Source: Gemmataceae bacterium | Lineage (GTDB): Bacteria > Planctomycetota > Planctomycetia > Gemmatales > Gemmataceae | DNA: 17,770 nt | Assembly: GCA_025056835.1 (NCBI GenBank) | Contig: JANWVS010000003.1 | Location: 1-17,770, forward strand | Reading direction: 5' to 3' | Part shown: piece by piece, positions 8,501 through 15,413 of the stretch | Position numbering within the stretch: position 1 is the first letter of the stretch | How the letters are laid out: each line of letters starts with the position of its first letter | Notes under the pieces: generated by a model | The model's database searches: none | What the model was told of the DNA's origin: nothing | The model's input: the letters and a program-made list of their open reading frames with translations, nothing else | Made by a program: the position numbers and the translations under genes

Positions 8501-8712
8501 TTCGCACGCCGGAATTCTACGGCAGCGCCGACACCATCAAGTACGACGAAAGTCAGGAAATGGTCATCTTCGAGGGCAACCCCGCCCAGTTGTTCCGATT
8601 GAACCCCATGCCCGGAGGACCACCGCAGCGCATCACGGGGCAAAAGATCCTCTACAATCGCCGCAATGGCAACTTCACGCTCGACGGCGGCCAGGTGATC
8701 TCGTCCCATTGA
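5551..8712 (+). CDS. giant membrane-anchored LptC/LptA (OstA)-like protein, candidate LPS transport bridge
   Basis: This is a 1053-aa protein with one N-terminal membrane segment (about 7-27) and a long, beta-rich, probably periplasmic part. Residues about 120-225 read like LptC: VTITNNHRTPAKSDDIEVTI (161-180), then IWTEGFVRLVD and TEVTAKGLEMQL, matching the LptC pattern of a trans-Golgi-like strand series ending in a GxGL-type turn. Further segments resemble OstA/LptA strands: 516-545, 567-590, 665-745, 770-805 and 925-1050, the last with GSADTIKYDESQEMVIFEGNP and ITGQKILYNRRNG. A Pro-rich linker lies at about 591-640. Family LptC and LptA are each only about 190 aa. The gene follows kdsD-kdsC, where lptC-lptA sit in Proteobacteria. 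The assignment rests on fold-like patterns and context, not close identity. A general DUF-type surface protein is the alternative. Confidence 0.65.
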   Translation: MWTPKRILIYLAGTLLCLAGFVVYDFYLGGYDGLPPLPERYAPGERVVVELSPVDDEESKMNLAFGKESEEASRPYKLDIGSKGVLIAVRDFEIEKDGRVKLSPFSAALFPKKKADYGPFPEITTVQCQVAYLTLDKEVKTIMELQHRKIVGVELQGSTGVTITNNHRTPAKSDDIEVTIKLAPVYFEEASNRIWTEGFVRLVDSSSQPNPTEVTAKGLEMQLAKDTQPLRAIGNSTAKRGPTIGGVEKLILKSHVEMHLYMDSRSDFLAGAPDLAGTTSVRRHPPAAEKSHVVVKTAGRMYYDVVKDLMQFDSPELAPGATVPNLTEQVLLTREHRFGPNDRKYDQLVCDCLKLAFRRRTVAPPVADAGATTSQRLAPREPLTGSKEIEAALATARPGQEVTLSMDTENLEAWGAELDYRSATATSGAQTILRGRPMHAIRDGNLIEALELHLVGPDKNGQGQQGYAKGPGRIDMLDKATPQKPGDKQRFSLHAVWKDSLVWTKDRDGDKVYDLLTLTGEAAFIDDDHQQSLHGQRLQVWFESTQAGGSSRRPNGSSRQEPHRLEAFDRVHVRSPEILIDKCQHLVLVFKPTPASDAQLPPPETPSAPQENDAKPGTPGLGFVGQPGPSSADTPAKDRRPIRLSANRVVAYVAARGAKKQVEEVVSDGDVLVRQDGATPRDKGLDIAGAWLNMLYHPLGNRLIVSGDARRPARLQAGEMTLIGPKIDIDQKENSAVVDGVGAMRVPSKTGLDGTTPAKEGTYITVQWNKDMIFNGKLAEFHGGVQAFQDQASLKCAAMQVTFDKYISFREGQKQHQDAKLEKLVCEKEVFAEEKVLSPQNKLISWKRLMGTLLDMDNPDHRHVMYGPGRVDYLAWGNPELTASPSANQASTGAAKHEPVLKLTRIDYKGRLFGSNKPGGPRMAIFYDDVEVYHQPGDDPDIKVNPNQPPKGGFYMRCGNLNVALAERDGKSTQYMVAKNNAFFRTPEFYGSADTIKYDESQEMVIFEGNPAQLFRLNPMPGGPPQRITGQKILYNRRNGNFTLDGGQVISSH

Positions 8713-8714
8713 CG

Positions 8715-9182
8715 TCACTCGTTGCAAGGCTGCACAGAGATGGCCAGCATCAGGCGCTCCTTGTTTTTGGTCTGGTAGGGCGTGATGATGGGCAGATACT
8801 TGCCGCACACCGTGACGTAAACGATTTCACCCTGGTCCGGCGGCGTCACGGCAAGGCTGACTTTGTTGTGTTTATCGGCGCCGTGTCGCACCACGACTTG
8901 GGCCGTCTTGCCGTCGACGAGCTTGAAAACATGTTTTTGCTGGGGAGCCAGCGAAACCTTCGTCATCGTTTTCAGGGCGAAGCTGGTGAAATTCGGATTC
9001 TTCTCGCGGACTTCGCGGGCGAACTCTTGGAGCCGCTTGTCGACGACGTTGCCTTCTTCCTTGGCGAGGATCACCAATAAGTAAACGGTGACCTTGTCGT
9101 CTCCCGAGCGGCACGCACCCAGCAACGCGGGCACGGCAAACCAGAAAGCGATCGTGCCAACAATGGCGGTGCGACGGATCAT
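8715..9182 (-). CDS. small predicted lipoprotein, unknown function (third gene of a sigma/anti-sigma cassette)
   Basis: I do not recognise the family. The 155-aa product starts with a basic MIRR, a hydrophobic stretch and the lipobox LGAC (Cys24), so it is probably exported and lipidated. The mature part is mixed alpha/beta. A charged helix-like region at 38-62 (AKEEGNVVDKRLQEFAREVR) is followed by a beta-rich stretch (75-152) with FKLVDGKTAQVVV and LAVTPPDQGEIVYVTVCGKY. Two more cysteines (126 and 153) could form a disulphide. The start at 9182 has GAGGA 8 nt upstream. Longer starts at 9191 and 9239 are possible but overlap or abut the anti-sigma stop. It lies 53 bp after the anti-sigma gene, suggesting co-transcription. 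Its stop is 2 bp from the convergent LptC/A-like stop. Confidence 0.75.
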   Translation of the reverse strand: MIRRTAIVGTIAFWFAVPALLGACRSGDDKVTVYLLVILAKEEGNVVDKRLQEFAREVREKNPNFTSFALKTMTKVSLAPQQKHVFKLVDGKTAQVVVRHGADKHNKVSLAVTPPDQGEIVYVTVCGKYLPIITPYQTKNKERLMLAISVQPCNE

Positions 9183-9235
9183 CCTTGTCATCCTCGCGTC
9201 GCGCGAAAGTTCGCCCGGCGATTCGCGACCAATCG

Positions 9236-9865
9236 TCACGGGGTGGCATCCGACTGCACACGGGCCCAGATCATCGGCCGCCGCGCTCCCTCGACAACCA
9301 CTTCGGCGACCGCGCTGTTCGGCTCCGCCGGTTGCACGCTGGTGATGCTGATATCGCCGTGGTCTGCCAGGCAGATGGCCCCGCTGAGCGGCAGCACGCC
9401 GACGATCAGCGCTTGTTCATCTTCGCCATTGACGTTGAGGATTTCCACTTCGTGGGCCGCCGCCACGCGGAAGATTTCGTATTCTTCGCTGGCGTCGGGC
9501 GGCGTCGGAGACGTGGTCGGTTCCGGCCGCAGGGACCATGCCAGGACCGCAACCAGGGCCAAGCAAGCGGCTGCCGCCCACGGCAGATAACGTACCGTAC
9601 GGGGGCGTTGTCGAGAGGCGATTGCCGCGGCGATGGCCTCGGTCATGGCTTGCCAACGTTGCCGGGGCGGTTCTGCCGGGGACGTTGATTGCCACAATTG
9701 TTTGAGCCGGCGGTATTCAGCCAATTCCTCTGCCGCTTCGGGATGGCGCGCGAGCCAATCTTCGACCCGCTGCCGCAAGACGGCCAAGTCGTCGCGGCCC
9801 TCGAATTCGCCGTCGGCATAGGCGGCCACGATCTCCTGCCAGTGCCTGGTCGGATGGGGAATCAT
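9236..9865 (-). CDS. single-pass membrane anti-sigma factor candidate
   Basis: A 209-aa protein directly follows an ECF sigma factor and overlaps it by ATGA, the classic sigma/anti-sigma arrangement. The N-terminal part (about 8-60) has the anti-sigma look: a helix with VAAYADGEFEGRDD, then VEDWLARHPEAAEELAEYRRL. The zinc-binding HxxxCxxC motif of ZAS anti-sigmas is absent. One membrane segment lies at about 93-112 (YLPWAAAACLALVAVLAWSL). A Pro/Thr-rich linker and a small beta-rich C-terminal domain of about 80 residues, likely extracytoplasmic, follow. It would hold the sigma factor at the membrane until a signal arrives. The signal is unknown. The role is inferred mainly from position and topology. 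Confidence 0.75.
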   Translation of the reverse strand: MIPHPTRHWQEIVAAYADGEFEGRDDLAVLRQRVEDWLARHPEAAEELAEYRRLKQLWQSTSPAEPPRQRWQAMTEAIAAAIASRQRPRTVRYLPWAAAACLALVAVLAWSLRPEPTTSPTPPDASEEYEIFRVAAAHEVEILNVNGEDEQALIVGVLPLSGAICLADHGDISITSVQPAEPNSAVAEVVVEGARRPMIWARVQSDATP

Positions 9866-10452
9866 TTTCTGGTCAAGCCCAAACCCAAGAGAGCTCGCAG
9901 CTTCTGGCGAGCGTAAAACAAACGGCTCATCACCGTGCCGATAGAAATTCCCAACACTTCCGCTACTTCACGATAGCTTAGCTCCGCCTCGGCGTGCAAG
10001 ACGAACGTTTGCCGTTGCGCCGGCGGCAGTTCCCCAAGCGCGGCAGCGAGCCGGCGGCGAAGTTCATCCTGTTCCAGACGGCGATCGGATTCGTCGGCGA
10101 CTGTCGGCATCATATCTTCCCGTTGCTGCGGACCGAGGATGTCCATGCGCACGAGGCCGTGGCGGCCGCGCTTCCGGCCGTAATCCAGCGCCGAGTTGCT
10201 CACGACGCGCAACAGCCAGGTTTTGAAAGAACTCCGCCCCTGGAAGTTTGGCAGATGGGTCAACGTTTTCACAAACGCATCTTGCACGGCGTCGAGGGCG
10301 TCGGCTTCATTGCCGAGCAAACGATACGCCACGCGGTACGCCACGCCGCGATAACGCTGAAACAACTCGTCCAGTGCCTGTCGGTCGCCCCGCTTCCACC
10401 GCGCCAGCAATTGCTCATCGCTTGCTACAGACCAAACGCTTACCGTGGCCAT
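9862..10452 (-). CDS. ECF-type RNA polymerase sigma factor
   Basis: A 196-aa sigma70-family protein with only regions 2 and 4, the ECF layout. Region 2 spans about 14-90: LLARWKRGDRQALDELFQRY, then the polymerase-binding AVQDAFVKTLTHLPNF and FKTWLLRVVSNSALDYGRK. Region 4 spans about 128-188, with ELPPAQRQTFVLHAEAELSY and the helix-turn-helix YREVAEVLGISIGTVMSRL. It directs RNA polymerase to a small stress-type regulon. The anti-sigma candidate overlaps its 3' end by 4 bp. The ATG at 10452 has GAAGG 9 nt upstream. An 87-bp gap separates it from the PLP enzyme upstream. A minus-strand TACAAT (10510-10505) and a GGAAC (10518-10514) lie there, but no matching ECF -10 was found at the right spacing. 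Whether it is autoregulated is therefore unclear. Confidence 0.93.
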   Translation of the reverse strand: MATVSVWSVASDEQLLARWKRGDRQALDELFQRYRGVAYRVAYRLLGNEADALDAVQDAFVKTLTHLPNFQGRSSFKTWLLRVVSNSALDYGRKRGRHGLVRMDILGPQQREDMMPTVADESDRRLEQDELRRRLAAALGELPPAQRQTFVLHAEAELSYREVAEVLGISIGTVMSRLFYARQKLRALLGLGLTRK

Positions 10453-10539
10453 GGCGCGTCGCCTTCGTCCAAAGTGCAGACGATGAATCCTTCGCTGTTA
10501 TTTGATTGTAGTAGTTCCGAGGCCGTCGTGGGACCACCA

Positions 10540-11493
10540 TCACCATGGCAGCCGTTCCAGGTCGACATTGCCGCCGCTGAGCACGATTCCCACGTGCTGG
10601 ATGTCGGTTAAGGCCTGGAACGAACTGCTCAACGCCGCCGCCACCGCCACCGCCGCACTCGGTTCGATCAACAGCTTGGCCCGTTCCCACATCCAGCGGA
10701 GGGCGTCGATGATTTCCTCGTCGCTGACCGTCAGCACGCGTTCGACCTGGTCACGGACCACGGGCCACGTCAGCTCGCCCAGGCTGGTCAGCAATCCGTC
10801 GGCAATAGTCTGCGGGTTGGTTTGCGGCAAGAGCTTGCCGGCCGTCTTCGACCGAGCCGCGTCATCGGCTCCCGCAGGCTCCGCAGCGAAGATCCGCAGG
10901 CGCGGATTCAACCCCTTGGCAGCGACGCACACGCCGGCGATAAGCCCCCCGCCGCCGATCGGCGCGATGATCGCCTCCACCAACGGAGCTTGTTCCAGCA
11001 GTTCCAGGGCGATGGTTCCCTGACCGGCCATGACGTCGGGATGATTGTAGGGGGGAATCAGGATCGCACCAGTTTCGGCTTGAAGCTGGGCCGTTGTGGC
11101 TTCCCGCGCCGCCAGCGTCGGTTCACACGCTACGACCCGTGCACCGTACTCTTCGACCGCCTTGCGTTTCACCTGCGGCGCGGTGCGCGGCATGACGACG
11201 TGTGCCGCGATCCCGCGCATCCGCGCCGCTAACGCCAGCGCTTGGGCATGATTGCCGGAACTGTGTGTGATAACCCCTCGTGCCGCTTGCTCGGGAGGCA
11301 GTTTCCGGACGGCATTGCAGGCGCCGCGAAACTTGAAGGCGCCCACCTTCTGCCACTGTTCGCATTTGAAGAACAGCGACTTGCCGGCGCGGCGATTAAG
11401 CGTCGCGCAGGTAAAGACCGGCGTGCGGTGGGCCCAGCCAGCGATGCGCTCGGCCGCTTGCCGCACATCCGACAATCCTATGGCGTATGTCAC
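10540..11493 (-). CDS. serine racemase/threonine dehydratase-like PLP enzyme (fold type II)
   Basis: A 317-aa cytoplasmic pyridoxal-phosphate enzyme. The PLP lysine is Lys54 in VGAFKFRGA. The phosphate-binding GGGG is at 180-183. SGGN at 306-309 holds the pyridine nitrogen. Over most of its length it reads like eukaryotic serine racemase: THSSGNHAQAL (76-86, with Ser79 at the position of the racemising serine, Ser84 in human), AAEPAGADDA (203-212, keeping the Glu/Ala/Asp metal-site pattern), then NPQTIADGL, LTWPVVRDQVERVLTV and WERAKLLIEPSA. It lacks the C-terminal regulatory domain of IlvA. Likely reactions are L-serine racemisation and beta-elimination of serine or threonine; which dominates cannot be told from sequence. 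It starts at GTG with GAGG 7 nt upstream. It lies 97 bp downstream of the DUF1501 gene on the same strand. Confidence 0.9.
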   Translation of the reverse strand: MTYAIGLSDVRQAAERIAGWAHRTPVFTCATLNRRAGKSLFFKCEQWQKVGAFKFRGACNAVRKLPPEQAARGVITHSSGNHAQALALAARMRGIAAHVVMPRTAPQVKRKAVEEYGARVVACEPTLAAREATTAQLQAETGAILIPPYNHPDVMAGQGTIALELLEQAPLVEAIIAPIGGGGLIAGVCVAAKGLNPRLRIFAAEPAGADDAARSKTAGKLLPQTNPQTIADGLLTSLGELTWPVVRDQVERVLTVSDEEIIDALRWMWERAKLLIEPSAAVAVAAALSSSFQALTDIQHVGIVLSGGNVDLERLPW

Positions 11494-11592
11494 GGCAATG
11501 CCTCGCGGTCCAGCCCACGCCGCAGCCAGCCGCCGCGTCTGGTCCGCGCCGCAACGGATCGCGGCGCCGCGGCCCGCACGGCAACGCCGGCC

Positions 11593-13017
11593 TCAGGCGA
11601 TGATTTCGCGCACCACGCGCCCGTGTACATCGGTCAAGCGAAAATCGCGGCCGGCATAGCGGTAGGTGAAGCGCTCGTGGTCGAAACCGAGCAGCCATAA
11701 CAGCGTCGCGTGCAGATCATGCACGTGCATGCGGTTCTCCACGGCTTGAAAACCGAACTCGTCGGTGGCGCCGTGAACGTAGCCGCCCTTGACGCCGCCG
11801 CCTGCCAGCCACATCGTGAACCCCCAATGATTGTGGTCGCGGCCGTTGATTCGGCCGGCGTTGGCCCCCGGCGTGGGCAATTCGACCGTCGGCGTACGGC
11901 CGAATTCGCCGCCCCAAATGACCAGCGTCTCGTCGAGCATGCCGCGCTGCTTGAGGTCTTTCAGCAAAGCGCCGATTGCCTGATCGCAGTCGCGAGCCAG
12001 CCGGCGGTGATTGACTTCGAGGTCGTCGTGATTGTCCCAGGGTTGGCCTTCACCGGTCCATACCTGGACGAAACGCACTCCCTTTTCCAGCAGCCGGCGG
12101 GCAATGAGCAATTGGCGGGCCTGCACGCCGGGGCCGTACAGGTTGCGAATATGCGCCGGCTCGCGGGAGATATCGAAGGCTTCCTCGGCGTCGCGTTGCA
12201 TGCCGAAGGCCAACTCAAACGACTGAATGCGGGCTTCCAACCGGGGATCATCGCCCCGGCGCTCGCGGTGGCGCTGGTTGAGCTGAGCAAGGAGGTCGAG
12301 CTGTTGCCGCTGCTGCTCGCGGCTGACGGCGCGATTGCGGATGTTTTCGATGAGCCGATCCAGACCGACGTTGGCCGTGTTGATGTATGTCCCCTGATAG
12401 ACCCCGGGCAAAAACGCCGACTGCCAATTCTGCGATTCCTGGATCGGATAGCCGCCCGGACACATGACGATGAAGCCAGGCAGATTTTGATTTTCGCTGC
12501 CGAGACCATACGTGACCCACGAACCAAACGACGGCCGCACCAGCCGCGCCTCGCCGCAGTTCATGAGCATGAGCGACGGCTCATGGTTGGGCACATCGGC
12601 GTACATCGACCGAATGACGCAAATATCATCGATGCACGAGGCGACGTGCGGAAACAATTCACTGACCTCGATGCCGCTCTGGCCGTACTTGCGGAACTTG
12701 AAAGGCGACGGGAAGGCGGCACCGGTGCGCCGTTCGGTGCGGAGGTTCGGCCGGGGCAAGGGCTGGCCGGCGTACCGCGCCAACGCCGGTTTCGGATCAA
12801 ACGTGTCGACGTGCGAAGGTCCACCGTTCATAAACAGGTGAAGCACTCGTTTCGCTCGTCCCGGGAAGTGCGGCGGCCGCGGCGCCAGCGGCCCGGCGGC
12901 GGCGGCAGGGGCTGCGGTCAACTCGCCGTTTTCGGCCAGCAGGTGCCACAACCCCAAGGCACCGAAGCCCATGCCGCAACGACGGAGAAGTTCGCGACGT
13001 GAAAACGGCCTCATCAT
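11593..13017 (-). CDS. DUF1501 family protein with Tat-type signal
   Basis: A 474-aa protein of the DUF1501 family, which is abundant in planctomycetes and has a sulfatase/alkaline-phosphatase-like fold. The N-terminus SRRELLRRCGMGFGALGL (6-23) is a twin-arginine signal, so the protein is exported folded. Family motifs are FMNGGPSHVDTFDPKP (62-77), WDNHDDLEVNHRRLARDCDQ (327-346), VIWGGEFGRTP (366-376), GRDHNHWGF (392-400) and HVHDLHATLLWLLGFDHERF (431-450). The conserved His/Asp residues suggest a metal site. The substrate is unknown. It follows the PSCyt1/DUF1553 gene by 17 bp, the usual planctomycete pairing, which suggests a joint function and transcript. AGAGG lies 6 nt before ATG 13017. 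ATG 13014 is an equivalent choice. Confidence 0.93.
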   Translation of the reverse strand: MMRPFSRRELLRRCGMGFGALGLWHLLAENGELTAAPAAAAGPLAPRPPHFPGRAKRVLHLFMNGGPSHVDTFDPKPALARYAGQPLPRPNLRTERRTGAAFPSPFKFRKYGQSGIEVSELFPHVASCIDDICVIRSMYADVPNHEPSLMLMNCGEARLVRPSFGSWVTYGLGSENQNLPGFIVMCPGGYPIQESQNWQSAFLPGVYQGTYINTANVGLDRLIENIRNRAVSREQQRQQLDLLAQLNQRHRERRGDDPRLEARIQSFELAFGMQRDAEEAFDISREPAHIRNLYGPGVQARQLLIARRLLEKGVRFVQVWTGEGQPWDNHDDLEVNHRRLARDCDQAIGALLKDLKQRGMLDETLVIWGGEFGRTPTVELPTPGANAGRINGRDHNHWGFTMWLAGGGVKGGYVHGATDEFGFQAVENRMHVHDLHATLLWLLGFDHERFTYRYAGRDFRLTDVHGRVVREIIA

Positions 13018-13034
13018 GGCCCGCCTCTGACTGG

Positions 13035-15317
13035 TCAGTCGACGAAGACAAACTCATTGGCCAACAACAGCACTTGCGCATAACGCTCCCACGGGGTCAT
13101 CTCCGCAGGACCGACGGCATGCTGCACAAACGCTTCGCCCAAGCGGACTTCCTCGTCCTCCGCAGCCCGGGCGTAGATCAGCCGATACAGCTCTTGGATT
13201 TTAGCGGCCGTGTCGAGTCTACCGGTCGGATCGGCGCGCTGGACCACTCGGCGGGCTTGCTCCTGCACGAAGGCGTTGTTCAGCAAGAACAGCGCTTGCT
13301 GCGGCACGGTGGTCTCAAACCGCTGCGGGCTGGTCGTATCGGGATTGGGAAAGTCAAAAGTCCGAAACATGCCAGGAAGGTTTTGGCGATCGATGAACCC
13401 GTAAATGGTGCGCCGGCCGCTGAACGGGCTTTTGGTAATGTCCACCGCCGGGCCGCCGAGGGCACGCTCGAGATTCCCGCCGACGGCCAACAGAGCATCG
13501 CGCAGAGCTTCGAAATCCAGGCGACGCCGGTGGCCCCGCCAGTACAGTCGGTTTTCCGGATCAAGGGCAGTGCCCGACGTGGCCGACGCATCGCGCTGAT
13601 AGGTCTCCGACAGCACGATCGATCGGATCAGCTTCTTGACGGACCACCCGTCGTTCATGAAGGTGGCGGCCAGATAATCGAGCAATTCCGGATGGCTGGG
13701 CGGATCGCTGCGCCGACCGAAGTCGCTGGGCGTGCTCACCAGGCCGACACCAAACAGGTGCAGCCAGACGCGGTTGACGAAGACACGTGCCGTCAGCGGG
13801 TTGTCGGCGCTGGCAATGGCCCGAGCCAATTCGAGGCGGCCGCTGCCTTCGCGAAACGGTTTGCGATCCGACCCGCTGAGGGCTTCGAGAAACTGGCGGG
13901 GAACGACCGGTCCGGGCATGTTGGGATTGCCGCGCAGGAAAACGCGCGGCTGGATCGGCGCTGGGGCATCGACGAGGACCATGGCCCGCGGCGGTGCGCC
14001 GGGAGCCGTCGCCTGGAACGCATCGACTTTCCTTTGCAACGCCACGAGTTGGTCGCGAAACTTGCGGTTGTTGGCCGCCAGCTCTTTCTTGTGGTCCTCC
14101 TCGAACTTCGCCACGGCTGCCTTCAGTTCGGCCAACTGCTTTTGGAAACGAACGGTTTCCTCGGTGGCCGCCGGGGTCTGGAGCAACGGCAACTCCTTCG
14201 GCTCGATCGAACTGGCGAAGACGCCGTAGAGCGAATAATAGTCCTTCATCGGCACCGGATCGTACTTGTGGTCATGGCAGCGGGCACAGGTCACGGTCAA
14301 GCCCATCAGCCCGCGCGAGACGACGTCGATCCGGTCGTCGATTATGTCGTGGATGTTGTTAAGGAACCGTCGGCCGAGCGTGAGGAAGCCCAACGCCGCC
14401 TGCACCTTCGGTTCCGCCTGGTGCGCAGCCACGAGACGATCGGCGGCCAGCTGCTCGAGGATGAATCGATCAAATGGTAAGTCGCGGTTGAAGGCGTCGA
14501 TAACATAGTCGCGATACGTGTAGGCATAGGGATAGCGACGTTCTTCCTGAAAGACGTAGCCTTTGCTGTCGGCGTAGCGGGCCACGTCGAGCCAGTGTCG
14601 GGCCCAGCGTTCGCCAAAGTGCGGCGAACTCAGCAAGCGATCAACGACCGCCGCTACCGCTGCTTGAGAACGGCCGCCGCCGTAGGCACGGACGAAGTCC
14701 TCGACTTCCTCGAAAGTGGGCGGCAAACCGACCAGGTCGACGTAAAGGCGCCGCAACAAAGTCCGGGCATCAGCCCGGGGCGCGGGAGCAATCCCCTTCT
14801 CCGCGAGCTTGACGGCGATAAACGCATCAATCGGCTGCGGCGTCGGCCCGGCCGTTGGCACGTGGGGAACCTTCGGCATGCGCACCGGTCGAAAGGCCCA
14901 GTGGTCGCGCCAATCGGCAGGCGTGGATGGCTCGTTGTTGTCGGCGGGCCAGGCTGCGCCTTGGCGAATCCAGGTGGCGATGTCATCGATTTGCCCCGGC
15001 GCCAGTTTGCCCTTGGGAGGCATTTTGATTTCGCCTTCGTGCCGCAGCGCACGGATGAGCGCACTTTTGTCCGGCAGGCCAGGCACGACGAGCGGCCCTG
15101 CGTCGCGTGGCCGCACCAGGTGCGCGCGGCCATCGAGCCGCACGCCTCCTCGTTGTTTCTCCGGGCCGTGGCAGGAAAAACAATGCTCCGCCAGAACAGG
15201 TCGTACGCGCCGTTCGAAGAATTCGATCGCCGCCGGCGCGAAGCTCGGTTCGGTCTGAGCTATCGCGAGCGGCGAAACAACGAAAAGCCAACACAGAGAG
15301 CAAATGTGCAGCTTCAT
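13035..15317 (-). CDS. PSCyt1-DUF1549-DUF1553 cytochrome c-like secreted protein
   Basis: A 760-aa exported protein with the standard planctomycete layout. A signal peptide covers 1-20 (cleavage near AIA-QT). The PSCyt1 cytochrome-like domain spans about 26-125, with the haem motif CFSCH (46-50) and a possible distal Met in IKMPPKGKL. DUF1549 (about 160-375) includes ERWARHWLDVARYADSKGY and a second haem-type motif CARCH (344-348). A charged, coiled-coil-like stretch lies at about 385-435. DUF1553 (about 490-750) includes NPLTARVFVNRVWLHLFG, GWSVKKLIRSIVLSETYQ and PQQALFLLNNAFV. Such proteins are exported redox-type proteins of unknown substrate. The start at 15317 is chosen because the signal peptide begins there; the frame opens 19 codons earlier, within the likely promoter. 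DUF1501 follows 17 bp downstream. Confidence 0.94.
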   Translation of the reverse strand: MKLHICSLCWLFVVSPLAIAQTEPSFAPAAIEFFERRVRPVLAEHCFSCHGPEKQRGGVRLDGRAHLVRPRDAGPLVVPGLPDKSALIRALRHEGEIKMPPKGKLAPGQIDDIATWIRQGAAWPADNNEPSTPADWRDHWAFRPVRMPKVPHVPTAGPTPQPIDAFIAVKLAEKGIAPAPRADARTLLRRLYVDLVGLPPTFEEVEDFVRAYGGGRSQAAVAAVVDRLLSSPHFGERWARHWLDVARYADSKGYVFQEERRYPYAYTYRDYVIDAFNRDLPFDRFILEQLAADRLVAAHQAEPKVQAALGFLTLGRRFLNNIHDIIDDRIDVVSRGLMGLTVTCARCHDHKYDPVPMKDYYSLYGVFASSIEPKELPLLQTPAATEETVRFQKQLAELKAAVAKFEEDHKKELAANNRKFRDQLVALQRKVDAFQATAPGAPPRAMVLVDAPAPIQPRVFLRGNPNMPGPVVPRQFLEALSGSDRKPFREGSGRLELARAIASADNPLTARVFVNRVWLHLFGVGLVSTPSDFGRRSDPPSHPELLDYLAATFMNDGWSVKKLIRSIVLSETYQRDASATSGTALDPENRLYWRGHRRRLDFEALRDALLAVGGNLERALGGPAVDITKSPFSGRRTIYGFIDRQNLPGMFRTFDFPNPDTTSPQRFETTVPQQALFLLNNAFVQEQARRVVQRADPTGRLDTAAKIQELYRLIYARAAEDEEVRLGEAFVQHAVGPAEMTPWERYAQVLLLANEFVFVD

Positions 15318-15349
15318 GAAGCGAATCCGAGGCGGGACAGTTCGTGAGT

Positions 15350-15379
15350 ATTGTATCATACCGCGTTCACCCACGCCAA
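15350..15379 (-). promoter_or_regulatory. promoter of the PSCyt1/DUF1553-DUF1501 operon
   Basis: On the minus strand TTGGCG (15379-15374), an 18-bp spacer and TACAAT (15355-15350) form a reasonable sigma70-type promoter. The start near 15343 would give a leader of about 26 nt before the ATG at 15317. No strong Shine-Dalgarno follows. Confidence 0.5.
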
Positions 15380-15413
15380 CCCCGCGCGGGGCCTGTGCGG
15401 GGCCGTCCGATCG

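Noticed and set aside
10496..10520. Possible ECF autoregulatory promoter (GGAAC on the minus strand at 10518-10514)
   Set aside because: No CGTC- or TCTA-like -10 lies 16-17 bp downstream. The nearest CGTC is about 31 bp away, so the spacing does not fit.
11710..14480. Two long plus-strand open frames (11710-13002 and 12999-14480) opposite the DUF1501 and DUF1553 genes
   Set aside because: They are mirror-frame shadows of well-supported minus-strand genes in GC-rich DNA. Their translations have no recognisable domains and no ribosome-binding context.
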